A stretch of 64,000 nucleotides of DNA from positions 111,914,903-111,978,902 of the forward strand of contig NC_084802.1 in assembly GCF_963169125.1 (NCBI RefSeq), written 5' to 3'. Positions 11,914 through 22,105 of this stretch are shown piece after piece. The notes beneath the pieces were generated by a model, which saw nothing but the letters and a program-made list of their open reading frames with translations, did not search any database and was not told the origin of the DNA. Positions within the stretch are counted from its first letter, which is position 1, and each line of letters opens with the position of its first letter. Source of the stretch: Humulus lupulus. Its lineage: Eukaryota > Streptophyta > Magnoliopsida > Rosales > Cannabaceae. A program made the position numbers and the translations under genes.

Positions 11914-14121
11914 TATAATGACCCAACTATTCTAAGACCTTGGACCATTAGAACAACTAAACATAGCTATTACTTTGAAGAACATATACATAAGAAATAA
12001 TAATAACTTTCTTAAAACTTTAACATAATATTGTGAAAATTACAAAGTAACAATAGAATTTTGGTATGGGTACCCATTATTTAAAACATAAAACATAATT
12101 TTAAACTAAATAAAATTTTGTACAAAACTAAATGCGAAAATTACATAGAAACATAATTTAAAAAAAAAACTAAAATAACGTAATCCTCGATCGACACGCA
12201 GTCCACTCAGTCCGTTCATCCTCAACACACATGCCAAGCTTCCAAGAATCCTTCCGCCTACGTATCTAGTTTCCTGCATTGCACTAAAAAAATAAAGGAA
12301 TGAGCCTAATGCCCAGCAAGGAAAATCTACTAACAACAAACAACATAAATCATAAAAATGAGACTATATCATAAACATATACTAAAAAACATATGACTAT
12401 AAAAACGAATATCATATAGAACTATAATATTAATGGCCATTAACTCATTAACATGGCATGTGATAAAACCATCTAGGTCCTCTGTCTACTAATTGAGGTA
12501 GGTTAAATCACATGGTAGTATATGATAACCCATCTAGGTCCTCTGTCTACTAATCAAGGTAGGGTAAATCATAAATCTAAACCATGAAAACGATAAAACT
12601 TCTTGGGGCTTGCTATCTAAGCAAGTCATATGCCCAAGCGACTACAACATAAATTCTTGGGGCTTGCTATCTAAGAAAGTCATATGCCCAAGGACTACAA
12701 AAACATATTTATACATATACATATTATAGCCTAAAACATATCATAACATAAACATATAAACACATAAACACATAAAATCTATCATATTTTCCTTACCAAA
12801 ACTGGGATATTTGAGAACAAATCCGGGACTTGGAACACTCCTAAAACCAACAATAAAATGGTGAGTATTTCTAAAGAGTAAAGAAGAAATGTGGAAACTA
12901 AACCTTCAAGACGAAACTTACCAAGAACGATCTTTAAGTTTCAAGAGCCTAATCAAAACCAATATCACAAGTTAGGATCTGAATAAAAGAAACTAAGAAA
13001 ACTAGAGAGTTTTAAAGGATTGAACTTAAAGAATAAGGGTACCTTAGTTGACCTTATGGATTGGTCTAACTCCAATACCGAAATATACTAAACCTCACTT
13101 CCCAAGTATTTTATAAAGCTTAAGAATGGCAAAGCTTTTTTTCCTTTCCCACCCAAGTGTATCACTCCTATGTTCTCATTAACACCTTGGAGTATGATCA
13201 CAGCTGAAGAGTGAGGAGAAGGGTTGAGTTCTAAGTCCTATTTATAGAGTTCTAGGAATAAAAATCTTCGTTTTGGCTTTGAATAAAAATAATGAATTTA
13301 ATTGAAAATATTTGAATATTCTTCAGTCAAAGGCTTAGGACTTGGTTAAATTTTTTAGAGAGAGGTTTAAGGAGTCAAAGCTTGATTTTTAAAATTAAAA
13401 ACAAAAATAATAAAAACAAATATAATCTAACTTCTAACTCCCTAAATCTCATAACTCTAAACTCACCTACAGTAAAATAAATATAACTGGAGCTGTAGGA
13501 CTCCGATTTAGACCATCTCTATACCGTTAGAAAGCTAATTCAATTATCTACAACTTTCTGTAAACACTTTTTTTTGAAATTCATAACATAACTGAGTCAA
13601 AAATAGGTCAGAAGTTACAGTACCCTAAAGTTACGAAAAATCTATTTAATTATCTAAATAACAACCTAAGCAACAAATAAATAAAATTGTGACAAATGTC
13701 ATGCTCCTAACAGATTCTGATGAAGACTAAGTCTTATATTTCCCTTATTTTATCATTAAAATAATAATTCCTTAATAACCATGCATATGACAAGTGTTAT
13801 AATCCTATTGGCTCTATCTAAACCTTAGGAATAACCATGCTCATGACAAGTGTCATATTCATATTGGCTCTATCTAAACCTTAGGTTATAATAATTATCA
13901 TATTAATAACCAGCAATATTAGTCAAACCTTATGTTATAATTAATATTCTTAAACTATAGGTTAAACTTATAAAATCCATAACTATTGCTAGGAGTTTCC
14001 AACTATGTCCTGGTTGGAACCAAAATCCACGAAATCTAACATACCACAAACTAATACTAGATATTGCTACTACTACTACTACTACTATCTAACTAGCTAA
14101 GTAAAATTCTGGGAATCTACA
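11914..14121 (-). repeat. 5' LTR of the Tekay-like element
   Basis: 2208-bp partner of the LTR at 4735-6954. The outer dinucleotide at the internal side has mutated (TG to TA at 11914 on the plus strand). The right flank is the duplicated TATAT. Similarity to the partner is mosaic: near identity from 11914 to about 13150, then frequent substitutions to the end. Confidence 0.92.
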
Positions 14122-14160
14122 TATATCATCAAAATAAGGTCATGAAGACTTTGAGTCGAC

Positions 14161-14345
14161 AATCTCCCCCTTTTTGATGATATCAAGAATTTGATTATTT
14201 ATAAAGGAAAAGGAAATTAAATTTATTATACTTTGAGCTTAGTTCCCTGTAAATATATGCATAAAATAATTTTACCTTATATAAGACATTTCATTTTTAC
14301 CTTTTGTTACCTTTCTTGAATTTTGTAGTGCTCCCCCTTTGATCT
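14161..14345 (-). other. Polypurine tracts and 3' LTR start of the SIRE-like copia
   Basis: On the minus strand, ATCAAAGGGGGAGCACTAC (near 14345-14327) and ATCAAAAAGGGGGAGATTG (near 14180-14161) are plus-strand priming tracts. The LTR would start TGTCGACTC at 14161 and is cut after about 40 bp by the Tekay-like element. Repeated tracts of this form are common in SIRE-type elements. Confidence 0.6.
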
Positions 14346-14554
14346 CGTCAAAAAGGCTGACTAAAAATAAGCAAAATAGCATAGCACAAATAATTCATCT
14401 TGGAGATATCAAGATATAGCAAGGAATATAAATTTGGCATAGGGGATCAAATATAGATTAAAATACATAACATAGATAACATAGTCCAAAAAAATAATCT
14501 AAAACATGCCAAACAAAGTTTTAAAAGGAGTAGTTCAACATAAGAGAGATGAAT

Positions 14555-17500
14555 TTATGGAGGACGTGATCCAAAGTGTTGAAAGTGTTCCAACATATCT
14601 TGCAGTTGAGCATTCAAGGTGTTGAAGCTTGCGTTGAGAATAGCTACATTCTAATCAATTTGGTGAATACTTTGATCAAAATGAGTGTTCATGTTGGAAA
14701 AATGATGATCATTGTGAGCACTCATAGAGTCAAACCAATTGTCAATATGAGTGGTGAGGCGGTTGAAAGCTTCCTCAAGATTGAAGTGAGAAGCGGGAGG
14801 AGCATCTTGAATGTCTTCATCTTCATTGGTATCTTCATCAAGGTCGTGGTTGTCACCACCTTCTTCCTTTATGGGTTGATTAACATCTTGAGTAGGAGCC
14901 AAGGGAACGATAAGAGATATCCATACAACATTTTCATAAAAGAAACCCCATGCGGTTGAAGGATAGGTTATTGTAGGTGTCATTAAGGGTGGCTCTATAG
15001 ACATCAGTTTCATTTTGAAGGACACCAAAATGTTGGAAAATTTTAGTGAGAAGCATGCTATAGGGTAAGTTGATTTTTTGCTTTTAGTAATTTTTGTTGG
15101 CTTGCTTCATATTGTAACGTCTCAAATTGCCTAATAAGGCTTAAGGCATTGATTAGGGAGCTAGGATGGAAATTTATGGAAATTATATGTCTATGTGATA
15201 TATATATATATGTGTGTAATTATGCGAGTTATATGATAATATGACTAGATATACATGTTTAGGTGTATTAGATATGCATGTGGGCCCGTTTCTTATTAGA
15301 AGGGTAATTTTCGTAATTTGGCCCGTTATGGGTATATTTGGCATATATGTTATATATGTGTGAGACCACATTATTATGTGGATATATTTTGGTTACTCGG
15401 CACGAGATGATCCTAGGGAGCAAGCTAGCGGGAAAGTCACAGAGAGACCTAATACTTGACTCGGGGTGAGTCAAGTGGTATTTTGGGCATCTAGTACATT
15501 ACCGGGTTATCGGGTAACGTGAATAAATATTCAAGGATATATTTGGAGTTAGTGAGAATAGGAGGGGATATCGGGGATTTTGACCATTTTCCCCTCGGGG
15601 ACATTTTTGGGTACCTCGAGCCTCGGGATTTGCTTATGGTTACTTGAACCTTAAGTAAACCACACAAAAGAAAAATACAAACACTCAACTCTCTCTTTCT
15701 CTCCCAATTGACTCTCCCACTCTCCCTCAACAATTGGTGTGGATTTCTTGGGGAATTGAAAGCTTGAATCTAAGATTGGATTGATTGCAGCTAAAGGATC
15801 ATTTAAACACAGCTGAGGTAAGCTTTACTCCCTGTTAAGTTGAATTCTGACATGATTTTCTAGAGTTCTTGAGGTGTTCTTTAGCTTTGTGGCTCAAGTT
15901 GTTGATTGTGAGTTTTGGGGCATTTTTACTCAAGTTTTAGGTTGGGTTTTGTTGCTGGTATTATGTTGATGTTGTTTTGAGGATTGAATTATGGTTCTAG
16001 AAATTATTTGGGAGGATTTCAGTGGGTTTTTGGCTAAGGAAAAACAAAGGATTTCTGGGTTCTTGGGGCGCGCCGCGGCCCTCTTCTTGGGGCGCTGCGA
16101 TCCATGTGAACCCAAGGCCAAGTGGGGTTTCTGTCTCGGAGTCGCGCCGTAACTCTTTGGGGCAAGTCGCAGCCCGTGTCTGGATTTCCAGATAGAGGGC
16201 CTTCTGATTTGGGAGGCGCGCCGATACCCTTAGGGGCAAGTCGCGGCCTGCCTGGGAAACTTTGGCCACCTTAGGTCTTGAGTAACGGGAACTCAAACCT
16301 AAGTGCTTGAGATCGATTCTACTACCTAGTTTAATAGAATTCAACGTCCCGGAGGCTAGGACTCAGGTCGGAAGCCTTTATTTGCTCGTTATTGAAGGGA
16401 TCCTATATTATGGTTGTGACTAGGTAATCGCTAGGGGCTCGGAACCGGGATCGTGCTCGAGGGTCGTTCTTATTATTGTTTGCATTCGGACATGAGGTAA
16501 GAAAACTACACCCAATATGTGATATATATATGTGACTAGGGCTTGGCCCATTTGTTGATTATAACAATGAATAGGGCTCGACCCCTGGAACGTGATTTAG
16601 ATTATGCTTGAATGCTCTATGTCTAGATAATTGTTTAATGAATGCTTGGTTTGTTTGCATAGGTAGGGCTTGGCTTCATTAAGAAACATAGTTATTACTG
16701 TGTTTGTGTTTGATTGGTTAAGATACCATGATTAATATGTATACATACTTGTATTGTTTGAAGTATGCTTATCTATATCTACATTTGATTGTCTGGTTAT
16801 CTGAATGTTTGATTAAAGCCTTAACTTATTAGTCAATGGCGGCAATAGCGTGCTGCGTACTAGTCGAGAGGCTTAAGCCTAATCAGGGACGTACTATTAC
16901 GTTGGTCAACCCTATGGTCGTTGGAAAACAAAGCACTTGGCTAGCTCTATGAATATTTACTCAGAGCTAAGGGCAAGGGCCCCAAGTGACTCTATGGTCA
17001 CATAGATAGGGCATAGGGACCCAGGTTGACTCTATGGTCAACTATTCAGGGCAGCGGGCCCCAGTATGATCCAATGATCATTTATTTGTAATTGTATGCA
17101 TGCATGAGTAGGTTATTACTGTTGGGCATGCTAGATATGTCTTTGGAAATATGTATTTAATGTTCATGCACATGTGTTAAGTTTTCTTGTTGAGCCTTGG
17201 CTCATGGGTGGTATGTGGTACAGGCAGGGGAAAAAGAAAGCTTGACCAGCCATGAGTTGGAGAGCTTCGGTGGCAGCGTGTACATATGCAGCTGCTCGTC
17301 CACTACGGCCAAGGATGGTTCAGAGGAACTAGGGTTATAACCCTGATTTTGTCGCTTAGGCCGGCTGGTTGTAACTTTTGATTTGTATATACCGTTTTAA
17401 ATGTTCGTTGGTAATATTTTGGGATCCCATGTATCTATTAAACTTTTAAACGAAAAGTCAACAGTTCCTTTGACCAAAAATTTTAACCATAACCCTTGAC

Positions 17501-18225
17501 ATTAACCTTAGTTACACGTTTATGACCAAATGACTTTATTAGCAAGTCTGACACTATTTAAAGTACACAGTGTAACGGTCCTGGATTAGGTGGACGTTAC
17601 ACATATGGTTTATGATAAGAGCGCCTAGGTTGATAAAGCGACCACTAAAAATGCTATTAAGGGGTTGAAAATCAAATTGAGTGACAAAAGATCTACTTCC
17701 TCCCTTAGGGACAATGTTGAAAGAGAGATAGTGATGGATGACCCAAGCATGCATGGTAAGATCTTTGGCTTGAGGTTTCAAGCAAAAACCTTGAATGAGG
17801 CACATTCTAGAACAATCATCTTGAATAGAGAAAATTTCAAAAGAGTGTATACTATTCAATGTATCAACATCAAGCATGATAGGTATATTTTTCACGGTAC
17901 ATTGTAAGCCTAGGTTGTCTTCCATGGGAACAATAGATGCAAATAAACCTCTAACTAGCCTAGGGTACATGGGTAGATTGATTGTAAGAAAATATTGCCA
18001 ATTATTCCTAGAGAAAATACCTTCAAAATCAATGCATTGGTATTCCTCAAAGTTGATAATTTTATAAAAAATTATTGCCCTAGAGGAAAAGGATTTGGTA
18101 TACCTTTCTTTTACTTTGGGGTCTTTGATGAGTGGGATATCATATTTTTCCTTGGACCTCTCCTCGTGATGGGATTCCAGAGGTCTCTTGCCTTTTCTCC
18201 TTGAAGAAGTTCCCTTTGTTGCCAT
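14555..18225 (-). pseudogene. Extra ORF downstream of copia pol, plant transposon-protein domain
   Basis: The ORF has two parts, 18225-17602 and 15112-14555, separated by a solo LTR. It starts with ATG at 18225 (MATKGTSSRRKGKRP, a basic head). Its body resembles the 'putative plant transposon protein' domain family (PF20167 type), with NNWQYF, YPRLVR, GLQCTVKNIPIMLDVDTLN and HYLSFNIVPKGGSRSFVTQF. With the LTR and one target copy removed, the frame resumes at AACCATATG and continues through PYSMLLTKIFQHFGV, with one TAA soon after the junction. The C-terminus is acidic and then forms a helix rich in His and Asn. It lies in the position of an envelope-like gene and on the same strand as pol, but I see no signal peptide or membrane segment. 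Function unknown. Confidence 0.65.
15113..17601 (+). repeat. Solo LTR 1 (gypsy-like)
   Basis: 2489 bp starting TGTAACGTCTC and ending GACGTTACA, flanked by perfect CATAT duplications (15108-15112 and 17602-17606). There is no internal region, so it is a product of LTR-LTR recombination. It is homologous to the LTR at 22489-24327, which lies in the opposite orientation. It holds no gene; GC-rich frames near 16000-16300 are chance. Confidence 0.92.
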
Positions 18226-19250
18226 GGAAGTAGTAGGTTTGAATAGGAAGATGATTGAAAGTGAGAAATTTGTGAAAGGAAAACAAAGCTTTTGAGAGAG
18301 AAATTTGAGAGAAAATAAGAGATGGAGAGTTGGAATGGTGAAATTTGAGTGTAGACACGAAATTAGAGTTGAAGAGGGGGAAAATAAGTGAAAAGACGGA
18401 ATAAGGCAAGAAATTTTTATAAAAATGCAAAGTTGTCTGCTGTCTACTGGGCTAGACGGTCGACCAACTAGCTACAGTATGGAGCAGCAGGCAGTCCTAA
18501 ATGCCAAACTTTTTGCAATTTTGACAACACTTAAAATATGTTTAATTATAAATGTTCAAGCAAAGAAATCAAGTAATCATCAAAAATCCAAACTTTTGGG
18601 TAGGCTTTTCTTTAAATCAACCAATAATAACTTAGGAGCCAAAAATGAGTTTTATGCGTCCTTTTTGAAAAATTTCTTTTTGATTAGTCTTAAAATGAGT
18701 AAATAGACATGTATAATCTTTCACAAATGAAAGAAGTGTAATGTTTTGAAAATTTGGTCAAATTCACCAATTTTATCTATCAAAACTCAATTTTGAACAA
18801 GTGAAGTATGAAAATATGTTTTATGCATAGTTCGAGTAAAAAGGGCTTGGAGACAAACTAAATATGATTAACTAAACATGTTCAAGAAGTCAAAGGCAAA
18901 TAAACTCAAAAGTAACGCAAATTTTGCATAAAGAGTAGGTTATAGGGAAAACATAGCACACAATCTATTTAAGTAAAGCCTTATATTTCATTTAGATTGG
19001 TCATGGTTATTTCTCTCCTTATGAAACAAAAACGTTCCTCACTCAATGGTTTGGTGAATATATCCGCTAATTGAAGTTAGTACCTCACAAAGTTTAGGAT
19101 AATGTCACCTTTTTTAATATGATCTCTAAGAAAAAGATGTCTTATATCAATATGTTTAGCTTTAGAGGGAAAAATTTGATTCTTAAAGAGATTGATGGCA
19201 CTAGTATTATCACACTTAATGGGTATACAATAAAATTCTACATCAAAATC
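18226..19250 (-). other. Spacer between copia RNase H and the extra ORF
   Basis: About 1 kb of AT-rich copia sequence with no supported gene. The part near 19000-19250 is the decayed end of RNase H. A GTCGACC-containing inverted motif lies near 18455-18470. Confidence 0.5.
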
Positions 19251-20732
19251 CTAAAGTGTTTGTTTCTTCCAAAGTATTTGTGCACAACAACAACCGACAG
19301 ATATGTATTTCGCTTCGGTGGTGGATAGAGCTACTGAATTTTGTTTCTTGCTAAACCATGGTACTAAGGAGTATCCTAAGAAATGACATGTTCCACTTGT
19401 AATTTTCCTATTGGTTTTGCATCTAGAAAAATTGGCATCGGACATGATTCTTTAGGAGATGATTGATATCTAGCGGAGAGATAAAGTAAGGAGCCAATCA
19501 TACCTTAGGTGAGATTCTTTTAACGACACTTAGGTGAGATTCTTTAGAACATGATTTATATCTAGTGGAGAGATAAAGTAAGGAGCCAGTCATACCTTTA
19601 TATTTGGTGATGTCAGCTTCCTTACCATTCTCATCCTTGTCCATTTTAATTGATGTACTCGTAAGAGTTGGCATTGCTTTTGCATTCTATTATTCAAACT
19701 TTTTGAGTAGAACCTTGATATACTTAGCTTCACTATTGAAAATCCCATCTTCTTGTTGCTTGATTTGAATTCCAAGAAAGAAGTTGAGTTCTCCCAACAA
19801 CTCCTTTCAAACTCAATATGCATACACTTAGAAAATTATTGACAAAGAAAATCATTAGTAGCATCAAAAATAATATCATCAACATAAATTTGTACTATAA
19901 TGATATCTTTGTCTTTTCTTTTAATGAAAAGTGTGTTATCCGCTTTACCCATTGAAAACCCATTTGAAAGTAAGAATGTGCTTAGCCTATCATACCATGC
20001 TCTAGGTGCTTGCTTTAAACCATACAAAGCCTTTTTCAATTTTAAAACATGGTTATGGTGTTTGTGATTTTGAAAATCGGGGGTTTGAGAGACATAAACT
20101 TTTTCTAAAATGTATCCATTTAAGAATGCACTTTCGACATCCATGTGGTACAAGACAAAGTTCATATGGCATGAAAAAGCTAGCAATATGCTAATGTACT
20201 CTAATCTTGATGCTGGGGAAAAGGTTTCCTCATAATCAATTCCTTCTTCTTGATTGTAAACTTAGGAAACTAATCTAGCCTTGTTACGCACAATGGCCCC
20301 ATGATCATCTACCTTATTTCCAAAAACCCATTTGGTTCCAACAACTGATTAATGTGACGATTTTGGAACTAAATCCCAAACAACATTTCTTTCAAATTGA
20401 TTAAGTTCTTTATGCATAGCCAATATCCAAAACTCATCATGTCTGGCTTCTTTGAAGTTTTTAGGTTCAATTTTAGAAATAAATGCCATATCTCTACATA
20501 TATTCCTATGGGAAGCTCTAGTTGTGACACCTCGAGAAGGGTCACCTAGAATTAGGTCTTTAGGATGAGCATATTGGTATTTCCACAAGGGAAGGTTAGA
20601 ATGCGTACCTTTGCTTTCATTTACCTTTTCTATGGGTATCTCCTCTTTTGAGGATTGAGAGGGTGCTTTGGAAGTTTCTTTAAGATTGAGCTTTTGAACT
20701 TCATCTTCCATGCCGATATTTCCTATGCCCAA
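19251..20732 (-). pseudogene. SIRE-like copia reverse transcriptase and RNase H
   Basis: The RT N-terminal part at 20732-20349 ends in a linker and the MHKELNQFERNVVWDLVP motif. The RT core at 20186-19836 carries MDVESAFLNG, KALYGLKQAPRAWYDRLS and the catalytic YVDDII. RNase H at 19445-19251 has SGTCHFLG, WFSKKQNSVALSTTEAKYIS. Stops separate these blocks. The integrase expected before RT is absent. Confidence 0.85.
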
Positions 20733-21262
20733 GATTCTTCCTTTTCAGTTGTCTCAAAAGGTTACAAAACCACCTTCTTTAATTTTAAAGCTTGAAAATC
20801 TTGAGGGATCACCGGTCATGTGCTTTGAACAACCACTATCCAAGAACCATTGATTTCAGTTCTTCCTTGTTGATACCTACAAAAGAAAATTAGTTTTTGG
20901 TCTTTCGTACCCACATAACGTTGGTTCCTTTAATGTTAGCCTTTAAACTCTTTGGAACCCATGCAACTTTGCCAAAGTATGTATTTCATATGGCAGTATG
21001 ATTTAGTGTGATCATGTTGTTTACAATAAGTGCAAGTCATGTTTGATGAACTAGGTGCTTTAACAAAGTAGTATCTAAGATATTTTTGTTTTATGCTAGG
21101 GTTATGTCCTAGACCACTTTTGGCAAACACACAACTTTTACTTCCAAGAATTAGTTCAAAATTTTCTTTACCTTTAGAAAATGTATAAACCATTTTAGTT
21201 AGGTCCTCCACTTTAGCTTTCAAAACAATGGTTTTTTTTCACATAGAGAAATTCATGCATTG
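20733..21262 (-). pseudogene. SIRE-like copia gag end and protease start
   Basis: The zinc-knuckle region at about 21060-20970 (CTYCKQHDHTKSYCH) is a CX2CX4HX4C finger. A frameshifted protease follows, with traces of the GCSKHMTGD-type active site and FSSFKIKEGGFVTF. The GRILGIGNIG segment runs straight into the RT linker at 20732, so the pre-integrase and integrase domains are deleted. The gag N-terminal part lies across element T3 at 33902-34034 (FEKLLARNLIQKEK on the minus strand). Confidence 0.7.
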
Positions 21263-21267
21263 AGTTT

Positions 21268-22039
21268 TGTTGTACCCCAAAATAAATACGAGCTGAATTA
21301 CTCAGCACGGGGTATAGCTGGCAGACAAGCATATGAAGAAAGCGTATAGATAAAACCTCTAGCTAACTCTCAAGTGAGCAGCTCAAGTCTAACTTGACAG
21401 CTTAAACGACTAGATAGTCTCTATATCGCCTTTTGTGCCAACAACTTAGTTCGAGATATGAGAGAACCAGATCGCCTTCGTGAAATTCTAAGCGTGATCC
21501 GTATCGGTTCAGAGTAGTTCTTCGACTCCCAGCTCGAATGAAGTGTTCAACTCCTGAAAGCTTGATCATGATGCACAATGAAGGATCCCAAGAGACTCGT
21601 AGATTCCTTATACACTCAATAATGCTTAGATATTTTTGTATTTATTACTTGATATTGGGGGCATAGAATCAATAGGCATTAATATATATATGTAAATGGG
21701 ATGTTACCCAAAAATGTATGTTACCATATTTATGCACGGTTACCCAAAACTGTCCAGTCAGAATTCCCTAAACGTACAGGGGATAATGGACAGAAATAGT
21801 GATTGACATTTTGTATACTGAAACTCTGTTGAAATTGTGACAAACAATCTCATGGTGAGAACAAAACAGATCAATAAGAGTGACTCATGGACTAGGTGGG
21901 TTTTAACCACTGAACAACGTAAAATTGTGTGAGTGTTCTTAATACTTTTTATTTGTCCAATTATGGTTTAGCAAGAGCCTAATATCTCTATTTTTGGATT
22001 TCTTAATCAACTATTGGCAAAAAAAAAATAGCGTCAACA
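21268..22039 (+). repeat. 5' LTR of T3
   Basis: 772 bp, TGTTGTACC to GCGTCAACA. It shares with the T1, T2 and T5 LTRs the motif of a GACTCGTGGACTAGG-type segment followed by GAACCACGTAA near the 3' end (in this copy about 21885-21930). Confidence 0.88.
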
Positions 22040-22060
22040 GATTGATGCTTTCATTGAGAG
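22040..22060 (+). other. Primer-binding site region of T3
   Basis: GATTGATGCTTTCATTGAGAG lies just inside the 5' LTR and matches TTTTGGTGCTTTTATTGAG at 59521 in T5 and TTTTCATTGAGA near 47072 (minus strand) in T2. It is the family's conserved primer site; I cannot assign the tRNA with certainty. Confidence 0.65.
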
Positions 22061-22105
22061 AATATTAGGCCTAATTCCCCACGCAAGATTCACCTAACAG
22101 TCAAC

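Larger units (their letters stand above)
4735..14121 (-). mobile_element. Full-length Tekay/Del-like Ty3/gypsy chromovirus
   Basis: A complete but decayed 9.39-kb element. Two direct LTRs (4735-6954 and 11914-14121) bound a minus-strand gag-pol (about 11218-7144). The target duplication is perfect: TATAT at 4730-4734 and at 14122-14126. The primer site next to the 5' LTR reads TTGGTATCAGAGC on the minus strand, complementary to initiator tRNA-Met. The integrase tail (GKKGKLSPRFIGPFEIL, then a Tyr-Arg-Leu-Ala-Leu-Pro-Pro segment) is that of the Tekay/Del lineage. Stops and small deletions run through pol, so it cannot move itself. Confidence 0.92.

Noticed and set aside
15930..16344. GC-rich minus-strand frames with Arg/Pro-rich translation
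   Set aside because: They are inside solo LTR 1, lack domains and result from local base composition.
17554..18225. Envelope-like gene of a SIRE element
   Set aside because: No signal peptide, membrane helix or cleavage site; the motifs match the plant transposon-protein domain instead.
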